Positions 53,423 to 61,345 of a stretch of 64,000 nt of DNA are shown one piece after another (the stretch's first letter is position 1; each line of letters starts with the position of its first letter). Origin of the DNA: Actinomycetes bacterium (lineage in GTDB: Bacteria; Actinomycetota; Actinomycetes; Propionibacteriales; Propionibacteriaceae); the NCBI GenBank assembly GCA_023458095.1, contig JAEXAS010000018.1, positions 34,779-98,778 on the forward strand. Reading direction: 5' to 3'. The notes beneath the pieces were generated by a model. That model was not told the origin of the DNA and did not search any database. It saw only the letters and a program-made list of their open reading frames with translations. The translations under genes were made by a program, and so were the position numbers.

Positions 53423-54091
53423 TCACTCCACGATCAGGCCGATGCGGGCGGCCAGGATCGGGGCAAGGTCGAACAGCTGGTCGGGTGAAATCGTCACGCC
53501 GCGTAGGCCCTCTGGGGACGCGATGTCGGCCACCTCGGCGCCGCGCAGATCGACATCGCTCAACGTGGAGTTGCTCAACTCCAGGCGGGTGATTCGACAG
53601 CCGGCCAGCGACACCCGCTTCACGTGGGCCCGGGCCAGGTCGAGGTCTTCGATCACACAGTCGGTGAAAGTCACATCGTTCACAGTGGCCTCGCGGAGGT
53701 TGACGTAGCCGAGCTTGCAGCCAACGAAGGCCACCTGACGCAGGTCGGCATCAAAGGCCTCGATCGAGCCGATCCGGCTGCCCATCACCTCGGTGTTGGA
53801 CCAGCCCGCATTCGGCGCCGACAGCGCAACCACGTCCAGCTGCTCGAGCCGGCAGTTGATGAGGGTGAGGGCAGGGGCCTTCCAAGTGTGGCAGGTCAAC
53901 GAGTTCACCAGAGAATCCGACAGCCGACGTCGGGTCTCCCAGCGCAGATCGGCGACGGCCTGGCCGACGACCGTGACGGCTTCCAGATCGTCACCCTCAG
54001 GATCGAGGAAGGCCGGTGCGGCCTCGGCGTCCAGTTCTCCCCAGGTGAGGCTGGGCTTGCGGGGTGCCCGGGTACCGGTTCGAGGGGCCAT
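53423..54091 (-). CDS. Pentapeptide-repeat-like protein in the hyp cluster
   Basis: A 222-residue protein. From about residue 70 it shows a five-residue periodicity with central Leu/Val and flanking Ala, Asp and Asn (LTLINCRLEQLDVVALS, VAFVGCKLGYVNLREATVND, LSNSTLSDVDLRGAEVAD), which fits a right-handed quadrilateral beta-helix. The specific function is unknown. Its ATG shares a base with the hypE stop (TGATG), so it is translated with hypE. That is unexpected, as no pentapeptide protein is part of the known maturation route. Confidence 0.75.
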   Translation of the reverse strand: MAPRTGTRAPRKPSLTWGELDAEAAPAFLDPEGDDLEAVTVVGQAVADLRWETRRRLSDSLVNSLTCHTWKAPALTLINCRLEQLDVVALSAPNAGWSNTEVMGSRIGSIEAFDADLRQVAFVGCKLGYVNLREATVNDVTFTDCVIEDLDLARAHVKRVSLAGCRITRLELSNSTLSDVDLRGAEVADIASPEGLRGVTISPDQLFDLAPILAARIGLIVE

Positions 54092-55194
54092 CAGCAGATG
54101 CGCGGCAGCGGGTCGCCGACCAGCATGTCGACCATACGGGTGCCGCCGAAGCCGGTTACCAGCACCACCGAGGACGCCGGCTCCAGCACGATCCGGCCCA
54201 CCAGTCCGGCCTCTTCACCGCCGGGCAGGGCCTGGACGGCGGCCAGCGCGGCATCGGCTTCCTCGGCGGGGATGACCGCAACGAAGGTGCCTTCGTTGGC
54301 CACGTACAGCGGATCGATGCCGAGCATGTCGCAGGCACCGCGGGTCATGTCGTGAACCCGCACGGCTTCGTCTTCGACGACCACGCCCAGGCCGGTGGCT
54401 TGAGCCAGTTCGTTGAGCACCGTGCCCAGTCCGCCACGGGTGGCGTCACGCATCCAGCGGGTGTTCGGAGCCGCCTCGAGCAGCGCGGCGACCAGGTGGT
54501 TCACCGCCCGGGTGTCGGACTTGATCGGAGCATCGATGGCCAGGTCGCCGCGGGCCATCATGACCGCCATGCCGTGATCGGCGATCGCACCGGACAGCAG
54601 AATCTTGTCGCCGCGCTGCACCTGCGCCGCACCGAGGGTGCGTCCGGCCGGAACGATGCCCACTCCGGCGGTGGTGATGAACAACTGATCGGCCGCCCCG
54701 CGAGCCACCACCTTGGTGTCGCCGGTGATGATGCGCACCCCGGCAGCATCGGCTGCAGCCCGCATCGCGGCCACTTCGCGGCGCAGCACCTCGACGCTGA
54801 GCCCTTCCTCGATCACGAAAGCTGCCGAGATAGCGGTGGGCACCGCGCCGGAAACGGCCAGATCATTGACCGTCCCGTTGACAGCGAGTTCACCGATCGA
54901 GCCGCCGGGGAACTGAATCGGGGAGACCACATAGGAGTCGGTCGACATGGCCAACCGGACACCGGCAGCCAGTTCCGGCACGCCAACCACCCCGGCGTCC
55001 CCGAGTTCGGACAGCACGTCATTGCCGTAGCCGTCGAGGAAGATCGATTCGACCAAAGCCGCGGAGGCCTTGCCGCCAGCGCCGTGGGCCAAGGTGATGT
55101 GGTCGTCGGTGAGCTTGGGACGCCGGGCCCGCACCTGGTCAATACGGGCGTTCACGCCCGATTCGTCGTCGTTGAGCCGGTTCTTGGGATCCAC
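54091..55194 (-). CDS. hypE: Hydrogenase maturation protein HypE
   Basis: A 367-residue AIR-synthase-like protein ending in PRIC, whose terminal Cys carries the carbamoyl and then the cyano group received from HypF. LAHGAGGKASAALVESIF is the ATP-binding start, with MSTDSYVVSPIQFPGGSIG, VNGTVNDLAVSGAVPTAISA and RDATRGGLGTVLNELA following. I chose GTG 55194 with GGAG seven bases upstream. The frame continues open to 55716 only as antisense of hypC and hypD. It is divergent from hypC copy 2 with a 111-bp gap. Confidence 0.93.
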   Translation of the reverse strand: MDPKNRLNDDESGVNARIDQVRARRPKLTDDHITLAHGAGGKASAALVESIFLDGYGNDVLSELGDAGVVGVPELAAGVRLAMSTDSYVVSPIQFPGGSIGELAVNGTVNDLAVSGAVPTAISAAFVIEEGLSVEVLRREVAAMRAAADAAGVRIITGDTKVVARGAADQLFITTAGVGIVPAGRTLGAAQVQRGDKILLSGAIADHGMAVMMARGDLAIDAPIKSDTRAVNHLVAALLEAAPNTRWMRDATRGGLGTVLNELAQATGLGVVVEDEAVRVHDMTRGACDMLGIDPLYVANEGTFVAVIPAEEADAALAAVQALPGGEEAGLVGRIVLEPASSVVLVTGFGGTRMVDMLVGDPLPRIC

Positions 55195-55305
55195 TGCTGC
55201 GCTCCGCTCTGTGCCTGCGACGGACCGCGCGGCTGGCGCAAACCCCGTCTCGGAGGTGATGATAGCCGCAGCCCCGGTTTTGACCGGGCGATGCAAGGAG
55301 ACGGT

Positions 55306-55581
55306 ATGTGTTTGGGTGTTCCCGCCGAAGTGGTGGCGATTCCCGACCCGCAGGTTCCGCGGGCCACGGTGGCGATCAGTGGCGTTGAGCGGGTGGTTGC
55401 CACCGACCTGTTGATGGCCGACGACCTCACTGTGGGCGACTGGGTGCTGGTCCATGTGGGGTTCGCGTTGAGCAAGATCGACGCCGATGAGGCCGCCATG
55501 ACCTTGGATCAGATCAAACGGCTGGGCAACAACACCTTCGAAGACGAGTTGGCCTCCTTCGCCAGCACCACTATCGAGTGA
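55306..55581 (+). CDS. hypC: Hydrogenase maturation chaperone HypC, copy 2
   Basis: A 91-residue HypC beginning MCLGVPAEVVAIPD, with the essential Cys2, and containing GDWVLVHVGFALSKIDADEA. ATG 55306 has AAGGAG five bases upstream. It is followed four bases later by hypD, the standard hypC-hypD pair that makes and carries the Fe(CN)2CO group. Compared with copy 1 the tail is different (GNNTFEDELASF), so the two are likely specialised. Confidence 0.93.
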   Translation: MCLGVPAEVVAIPDPQVPRATVAISGVERVVATDLLMADDLTVGDWVLVHVGFALSKIDADEAAMTLDQIKRLGNNTFEDELASFASTTIE

Positions 55582-55585
55582 CGCC

Positions 55586-56737
55586 ATGAAATACGTCGAC
55601 GAATACCGCGACCCGGTCGCGGCGAAGGCGCTGCTGGCCACCATCGAGGCGCAGGCTGCGAAGTTGGAGCGTCCGATCGCGGTCATGGAGATCTGCGGCG
55701 GCCACACCCACACCATCTACCGCCATGGGCTGGAACATCTGCTGCCGGAGTCCATCGAGCTGATTCACGGACCCGGGTGCCCGGTGTGTGTGATCCCGAT
55801 GGGACGGGTGGACGACGCGATGTGGCTGGCTCGCCAGCCCAATGTGATCTTGACCACCTTCGGCGACATGATGCGCGTGCCCGGCTCGAAGGGCACCTCG
55901 CTGTTGGACGAGCGCGCCAACGGTGCCGATGTGCGGTTCGTGTATTCGCCGCTGGATGCGTTGAAGATCGCTGCGGAGAACCCCGACAAGGAGGTGGTCT
56001 TCTTCTCGGTCGGCTTCGAGACCACCGCGCCCTCCACGGCGGTCACCTTGGAGCGGGCCCGGCTGCAGAACACTCCGAACTTCTCGGTGTTCTCCAACCA
56101 CGTCACGATCGAGCCGCCGCTGCGCGCCATCGTCAACGGTGGCCAGACCCGGGTGGACGCCTTCATCGGCCCCGGCCATGTCGCCACGGTGGTGGGAACC
56201 GACGCCTTCGAGTTCTTGCCCAAGCAGTTCAATCTGCCGGTGGTGGTGACCGGCTTCGAGCCGCTGGACATTCTGCAGGCCATCGCCATGATCGGGGAGC
56301 AGTTCGTCACTGGCCAGGTGGCCGCAGGCAGGGCGTCGGTGGGTAACCAGTACGCGCGAGTGGTGCGTCCGGCCGGGAACACGGCGGCGTTGGCCCTCAT
56401 GGCTCGCACCTTCACACTGCGCGACACCTTCGAGTGGCGCGGCCTGGGTTGGATCGAGAAGTCCGGCCTGGGCGTTTCGGCCGAGTACGCCGCGTGGGAC
56501 GCCGAGGTGAAGTTCAACGTGCCCGGCGAGCGCGCCGCTGATCCGGCCGCGTGTGAATGCGGATCGGTGCTGACCGGGCAGATCAAGCCGTGGCAGTGCA
56601 AGGTGTTCGGCACCGCCTGCACCCCCGACAAACCGATCGGCACCTGCATGGTGTCCCCCGAGGGCGCCTGCGCGGCTTACTACAACTTCGGACGCATCGA
56701 TCGGTCGATGGCGCGCGCGGTCGCCATCCAAGACTGA
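55586..56737 (+). CDS. hypD: Hydrogenase maturation protein HypD
   Basis: A 383-residue Fe-S protein that assembles the Fe(CN)2CO unit with HypC and HypE. Conserved parts: MEICGGHTHTIYRHG, IHGPGCPVCVIPMGRVDDA, VFFSVGFETTAPSTAVTL, FIGPGHVATVVGTDAFE and the C-terminal cluster ligands CECGSVLTGQIKPWQCKVFG and GTACTP. Length and motifs are normal for the family. It is the last hyp gene in the island. Confidence 0.96.
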   Translation: MKYVDEYRDPVAAKALLATIEAQAAKLERPIAVMEICGGHTHTIYRHGLEHLLPESIELIHGPGCPVCVIPMGRVDDAMWLARQPNVILTTFGDMMRVPGSKGTSLLDERANGADVRFVYSPLDALKIAAENPDKEVVFFSVGFETTAPSTAVTLERARLQNTPNFSVFSNHVTIEPPLRAIVNGGQTRVDAFIGPGHVATVVGTDAFEFLPKQFNLPVVVTGFEPLDILQAIAMIGEQFVTGQVAAGRASVGNQYARVVRPAGNTAALALMARTFTLRDTFEWRGLGWIEKSGLGVSAEYAAWDAEVKFNVPGERAADPAACECGSVLTGQIKPWQCKVFGTACTPDKPIGTCMVSPEGACAAYYNFGRIDRSMARAVAIQD

Positions 56738-56758
56738 GGTCGGCGAACTCTCGACAGA

Positions 56759-57421
56759 TCAGGACGGTGGCAACTGGCGCCACGTGCCGTCCGGCGGGTC
56801 CAAGGTGGGCCAGGTGCCGGGCGTGAGGGGATCGGATTCGACCGCCCCCAAAGGTTCATTGCCGTGCTCGGCGGCAGTGAGCTTCGCCACCAAGTAACGA
56901 CTCAGCACCGGGCCGGCCATGCCGATGACTTCCCGCTCGCGTTCGACCGCCGAGATTGCCCCCGGGTCCATATTTCGTCCGGAGTCATGGGCGGCCAGGA
57001 TTGCCAGGCTCTCGGCAAGCTGGGCCCGGTCGGGGCCAGTGATGCGCCAGACCCCAGGAGAGACTTCGGTGCCTAGGTCGCGGGCAGCCCGGGCAATGGT
57101 CGGTGCCATGAGGTGATCGGTCCATTCATGTGAGGTCGGGCCCATGACCATCAGGATGCTGACGCCGAAGAGGCCCAGGAACGGGAGTACCGACCCCAGA
57201 TCCTCACCCTTGGCGAGCGCCCCCACGATGATTGCTGTTGCGATCGCCGCGGCTGCTGCCGCAACCAGCCACCGCCACAGCGCAAACAGGCGCACGGTGA
57301 CGATGGGGTTCGCGGCCGGCCAGGTTCCAATCGACACCGTGACCCGGTCGTGTTTGCGCAGCCACCCCCGTCCGCGGTCAGCCAGGGCGGGTTGGAATTC
57401 GGGGGCAGGGTTGCCTGTCAT
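56759..57421 (-). CDS. Membrane protein of unknown function
   Basis: About 220 residues with two adjacent membrane helices (LVAAAAAAIATAIIVGALA and VLPFLGLFGVSILMVMG) near residues 55-95, flanked by a basic N-terminal region and a soluble C-terminal half (ITGPDRAQLAESLAILAAHD). The family is not recognised. ATG 57421 has GAGG eight bases upstream. A longer frame to 57457 exists. The gene at 60524 has a similar layout (helix pair between soluble parts), but the sequences are not clearly related. Confidence 0.6.
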   Translation of the reverse strand: MTGNPAPEFQPALADRGRGWLRKHDRVTVSIGTWPAANPIVTVRLFALWRWLVAAAAAAIATAIIVGALAKGEDLGSVLPFLGLFGVSILMVMGPTSHEWTDHLMAPTIARAARDLGTEVSPGVWRITGPDRAQLAESLAILAAHDSGRNMDPGAISAVEREREVIGMAGPVLSRYLVAKLTAAEHGNEPLGAVESDPLTPGTWPTLDPPDGTWRQLPPS

Positions 57422-57523
57422 GTTTCGCACCTCAAATCGGCCAGAGAGCACCCGCAACCCGCCCCAGAATAGTGAACGCTGACCACTATTCCCATCGCAG
57501 GGTTGTAACGATCAGGGGCTATC

Positions 57524-59008
57524 ATGGCGCCCGCAATGGTTACCAAGAAGCGAACAAAGCCTGAACACCCGACGACGTTTCGGGTGGTGGCCGGCTGGTC
57601 GTTGATCGCTGTCGCCTTGATGTTCGCGGTCCTGGCCGGGTGGATCCGCTACCACTTCGGTTCGGTCACCTTCGAGCAGATCGTCAACAACCTGCCTGGC
57701 GGGGGCGGCGGTGAGGTCGGGAACCCGACCTTGGCCACCGAGGGCCTGATCGTGGTCATCGCCATTCCGGCCGCCTTGGTTTTGGTGATCGCAGTGGCGG
57801 TGTCCCGGCTCAAAGGACACTTGGTGACCCGACGGCGAGTGCGCTGGGTGCCGACTGTGTCGGTCCTGACTGCGCTGACGGTGTTGTTAACGGTAGCCGG
57901 AGTGCCGCAGTTCGCGATCGCGCAACTGGGTGGACAGACCATCGGTCCGTACTACGTGAAGCCGCAGATCACCTCAGCGCCGACGAAGCCGCTGAATCTG
58001 ATCACGATCTACCTGGAGTCCACCGAGAACACCTTGAGTGACCCCGCGGTGATGGGTCAGAACCTCTTGGCCAACCTGGATTCTGCCACCAAGGGCTGGG
58101 CCGATGATCGCGGCGTTTCGGTGTTCGAGGGCGGCGGCTGGACCATGGCTGGCGTTGTGGGCACCCAGTGCGGAATTCCGTTGAAGAACAAGCTGTTCAA
58201 CGGGTCCTATTCGCTCAACGATTTCGGCGAGACGGTGAACCACTATCTCCCCAACGCCACCTGTCTGGGCGATGTGTTGGCCACCCAGGGCTACACCAGC
58301 GTCTTCATCGGGGGCGCCGAGAACAACTTCGCCGGCAAGGACACCTACTTCCTCGACCATGGCTACGGCACCTTCTACGGCTTGGACCAGTGGAAAGAGG
58401 CTGGCGAGAAGGCCTCAGCGCTGTCCGAGTGGGGCCTGTCGGACGCCCGGCTGGTCGACCATGCCATTGACACCGTGGACCGTCTGCACCGTGGGGACAA
58501 GCCATTCAACCTCACCATGCTGACCTTGGATACCCACGAACCGGCTGCGGTGTATCCCAGCTGTCACACCGACGATGCGGTGGCGATGGCGACGGCCTTC
58601 AAGTGCTCCACCAAGGCGGTCGCACGGTTCTTGAACCACCTGAAACAGGCCGGGTACCTGGACGACACCGTGGTGATGGTGATGGGTGACCACCTCAAGG
58701 GCACCGGTGACCACGACGATTACCGCAATGTGCTGCCCCAGGTGAGCGGACGCACCGTGGTGTTCCGGGTGCACAGTCCCAACCCGGTGAGCTTCACCCG
58801 TCCTGAGGTGGATCAGCTCAGCGTGCTGCCGACCACCCTGGAACTGCTGGGATTCGGTATCCCCGAGGGCAGAGCCGGAGTCGGGGTTTCGTTTGTCGGC
58901 GAGCATGATCTGAGCGGGACCGTGTTGGACCTACCGAAAGAGGATTACCAGAAGCTGTTGCAGGCTCCGTCAACGGGGCTTTACCGAGAGTTCTGGGAAA
59001 CGCCGTAA
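57524..59008 (+). CDS. Phosphoglycerol transferase-like protein (OpgB/MdoB, LtaS superfamily), copy 1
   Basis: A 494-residue protein: three N-terminal membrane helices in the first 135 residues, then an extracytoplasmic sulfatase-fold domain. NLITIYLESTENTLSD (metal/nucleophile region), GGGWTMAGVVGTQCGIPL, LTLDTHEPAAVYP and VVMVMGDHL match OpgB/MdoB more than Gram-positive LtaS. Such enzymes move phosphoglycerol from phosphatidylglycerol to a glycan on the outer face. AGGGG precedes ATG 57524. ATG 57536 is an alternative. The acceptor here may be a lipoglycan or the surface glycan, which is inference. Confidence 0.8.
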   Translation: MAPAMVTKKRTKPEHPTTFRVVAGWSLIAVALMFAVLAGWIRYHFGSVTFEQIVNNLPGGGGGEVGNPTLATEGLIVVIAIPAALVLVIAVAVSRLKGHLVTRRRVRWVPTVSVLTALTVLLTVAGVPQFAIAQLGGQTIGPYYVKPQITSAPTKPLNLITIYLESTENTLSDPAVMGQNLLANLDSATKGWADDRGVSVFEGGGWTMAGVVGTQCGIPLKNKLFNGSYSLNDFGETVNHYLPNATCLGDVLATQGYTSVFIGGAENNFAGKDTYFLDHGYGTFYGLDQWKEAGEKASALSEWGLSDARLVDHAIDTVDRLHRGDKPFNLTMLTLDTHEPAAVYPSCHTDDAVAMATAFKCSTKAVARFLNHLKQAGYLDDTVVMVMGDHLKGTGDHDDYRNVLPQVSGRTVVFRVHSPNPVSFTRPEVDQLSVLPTTLELLGFGIPEGRAGVGVSFVGEHDLSGTVLDLPKEDYQKLLQAPSTGLYREFWETP

Positions 59009-59055
59009 ACCTCGAGACGCGGAATTCAACGTCGGCGGAGTAGCCTGCCGAAGCA

Positions 59056-60498
59056 ATGACGCGTCATCGCTTAACACCTTTCGGCGTGATTACCGCCGTC
59101 ATCTTCTGGGCAGTGGTCTATGTAGGCCTGCTGCTGGTTTTCGCTGCGGTCTGGGTGCGTTGGGCCTTCGGGCCGATCGGTCTGGATGAGATGATCGCCA
59201 ACCTGCCGACCACCCATGGCGGCGGGGTGGGCGATTCCTCCTTGGTGGTGAGCATCGCGGTGTGTTTGATCGCGCCGCTGGTGGTCGTGGGGGTTGGAGT
59301 CGCCGTTGTGCGCCGGACTGGCCGTCCCCGTAAAGCCGGGGTGCGCTGGCTGGGCGGCGTTGCCGCGGTCCTGGTCGGCGCCTTGGTCTTCGCATTCACC
59401 GTGGGGGTGCCGCAATACGCATCGGCGGCCCTGGCCGACCGCAGCATCGAGCCGTATTACGCGGCGCCGAGCGTGTCAGTGCAGCGGCACGCGCCCCGGA
59501 ATCTGATCACGATCTATCTGGAATCGGGTGAATCTGCCTACCGCGATGCCCGTCTGTTCGGCTCCAATCTGCTGGCACCCCTGGATGCCGCCACCGTCGG
59601 CTGGCACGACTACGCGCTGGACCAGTATCACGGCGGCGGCTGGACGATGGCGGGGATGGTGAGCACCCAGTGCGGCATCCCGTTGAAGCACGTCCTGGTT
59701 GACGGGTTGCCGCCGGCGGGGACCTCCGGCGGGTATCTTCCGGGAGCGACCTGCCTGGGAGATGTGCTGGCCGCGCAGGGTTACACCTCGGCGTTTCTGG
59801 GTGGGGCCGACAGCGGATTCGCTGGAAAGGGCGCCTACTTCACCGATCACGGCTACACCATCGACAAGGGTCTGGCGGACTGGAAAGCGACCGGGGAGGG
59901 TGCGCCCTACATCTCGGCGTGGGGCTTGGCCGATAGCCACCTGATGCGTCAGGCCGAACGGGTCGTGACGCAACTGCGCGCGGCCGGCAAGCCCTTCAAT
60001 CTGACCATGCTGACCTTGGACACCCACGAACCTCCCGGGCTGTTCCCCGACTGCACCCTGCCTGGGTCCGAATCGATGGCCACAGCCGTGACTTGTTCGG
60101 CGCGGGCGGTGGCATCGTTCATCGACTATCTGCGCCAGCAGCACGTTCTCGACGACACCGTGGTGATGGTGATGGGCGATCACTTGAAGATGCTCGCCCC
60201 TCGCGGGGCATTCGCCACGCAGTTGGGCTCGGTGCCGCAGCGCCAGGTGGTCATGAAGGTGTGGAGTCCCGATTCGGTGAGGTTCACCCGCCAGGGCGCC
60301 GACCAGCTCAGCGTCTTCCCGACCACGGTGGAGTTGCTGGGTTTGGCGCTGCCACAAGGCCGCGCCGGGGTGGGGGTGTCGTTCGTCGGTGGGCATGGCA
60401 CCGCCGGAACCATGCTGGATCTACCCCAGTCGGAGTACGAGGCGCTGCTGGACGGTCCGTCGACGCGGCTGTATCGGGCCTTGTGGAAGAGCCCCTGA
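59056..60498 (+). CDS. Phosphoglycerol transferase-like protein (OpgB/MdoB), copy 2
   Basis: A 480-residue tandem paralog of the preceding gene, 47 bp downstream. It keeps the N-terminal helices (FGVITAVIFWAVVYVGLLLV and others), NLITIYLESGESAYRD, GGGWTMAGMVSTQCGIPL, LTLDTHEPPGLFP and VVMVMGDHLKM. Its periplasm-like domain is also followed by the GRAGVGVSFVGGH motif near the C-terminus. Duplication plus divergence suggests two acceptors or two steps. They are probably co-transcribed. Confidence 0.8.
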   Translation: MTRHRLTPFGVITAVIFWAVVYVGLLLVFAAVWVRWAFGPIGLDEMIANLPTTHGGGVGDSSLVVSIAVCLIAPLVVVGVGVAVVRRTGRPRKAGVRWLGGVAAVLVGALVFAFTVGVPQYASAALADRSIEPYYAAPSVSVQRHAPRNLITIYLESGESAYRDARLFGSNLLAPLDAATVGWHDYALDQYHGGGWTMAGMVSTQCGIPLKHVLVDGLPPAGTSGGYLPGATCLGDVLAAQGYTSAFLGGADSGFAGKGAYFTDHGYTIDKGLADWKATGEGAPYISAWGLADSHLMRQAERVVTQLRAAGKPFNLTMLTLDTHEPPGLFPDCTLPGSESMATAVTCSARAVASFIDYLRQQHVLDDTVVMVMGDHLKMLAPRGAFATQLGSVPQRQVVMKVWSPDSVRFTRQGADQLSVFPTTVELLGLALPQGRAGVGVSFVGGHGTAGTMLDLPQSEYEALLDGPSTRLYRALWKSP

Positions 60499-60523
60499 TC
60501 ACGCTGATGCTTCGGCCGCCGAG

Positions 60524-61306
60524 CTACCGCAGGTCGTCGGGATTGGCCGGCTCCGGCTCCGGGACGTCGGCTGATTCGGCCCACCGATTGAGCAGATGCG
60601 GCGCGGTGGTTTCGATCTCCTGAGGGGGCAGGCCCATGAGATCGCGGGCAGCGGCAATGGCGGTGCTCAACTCCTGGCGGGCCACCTCCACAGTGCTTTG
60701 GTCGAGGCGGTACTTGTTGCGCGCGGTCAGCCGATTGACCTTGTCCTCAGCATTGGCCACCGCGATCAGGGCGGTGTGGATGTCGGGAAGCTGCTTCTCT
60801 GCGCGGGTGCCGGCGTCCACCTCGGCGAGGGCCTGCTGCCACAAGTCGGTGGAGATCCGACCCTTGCCGGCGACTGGGCGTCCGCGGAGCCGGTTGGGGG
60901 TGATGGACTTGGCTGCCAGCGACCCCATCGTCATCAACACCACAGCGATGAGGAGGACGAGAATTCCGAACGCGAACGCGCCCTCGAACAGCGCGATCAT
61001 GGCGATGAATCCCCCGATGATTCCGGTGATGGTCATCACGGCACTGAGGGACTCCCAGGGCAGCGTGGCCACCTTGACGGTGCGTCCGTGCCTGATGGCG
61101 TCCCGGGCCACCTCGATCACCTCAACCGGCAAGCCGTCCTTACCGTTGAGCGAGGGCAAGCGCACCAACTCGGTGCTGCGTTCCCCGGGCTGGACGGTGA
61201 TCGGCGCTCGCACCACGATGGCCCCTCCTTCGACTGGGCCTACGGTAACGCGGGGCCCGTGGAGCCGCATCATGGCCAGCTTCTGAATTCGCCCGGTTGG
61301 CGGCAT
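60524..61306 (-). CDS. Membrane protein next to CRISPR array, unknown function
   Basis: A 260-residue protein with an N-terminal soluble part (VTVGPVEGGAIVVRAPITV), two membrane helices near residues 95-145 (SAVMTITGIIGGFIAMIALF and FGILVLLIAVVLMTMGSLA) and a helical C-terminal region (ALIAVANAEDKVNRLTARNK). The family is not recognised and there is no resemblance to Cas proteins. I chose ATG 61306, with GAGG five bases upstream. The frame continues to 61843 only through CRISPR repeats and is not coding there. It is convergent with the phosphoglycerol-transferase gene. Confidence 0.6.
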   Translation of the reverse strand: MPPTGRIQKLAMMRLHGPRVTVGPVEGGAIVVRAPITVQPGERSTELVRLPSLNGKDGLPVEVIEVARDAIRHGRTVKVATLPWESLSAVMTITGIIGGFIAMIALFEGAFAFGILVLLIAVVLMTMGSLAAKSITPNRLRGRPVAGKGRISTDLWQQALAEVDAGTRAEKQLPDIHTALIAVANAEDKVNRLTARNKYRLDQSTVEVARQELSTAIAAARDLMGLPPQEIETTAPHLLNRWAESADVPEPEPANPDDLR

Positions 61307-61345
61307 CGGCGCCTCGCAGAAACCGAACCGAGCCTGCTGAGTGGT

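Noticed and set aside
55571..56731. 386-codon open frame on the minus strand
   Set aside because: Antisense to hypD. Rejected for the same reason.
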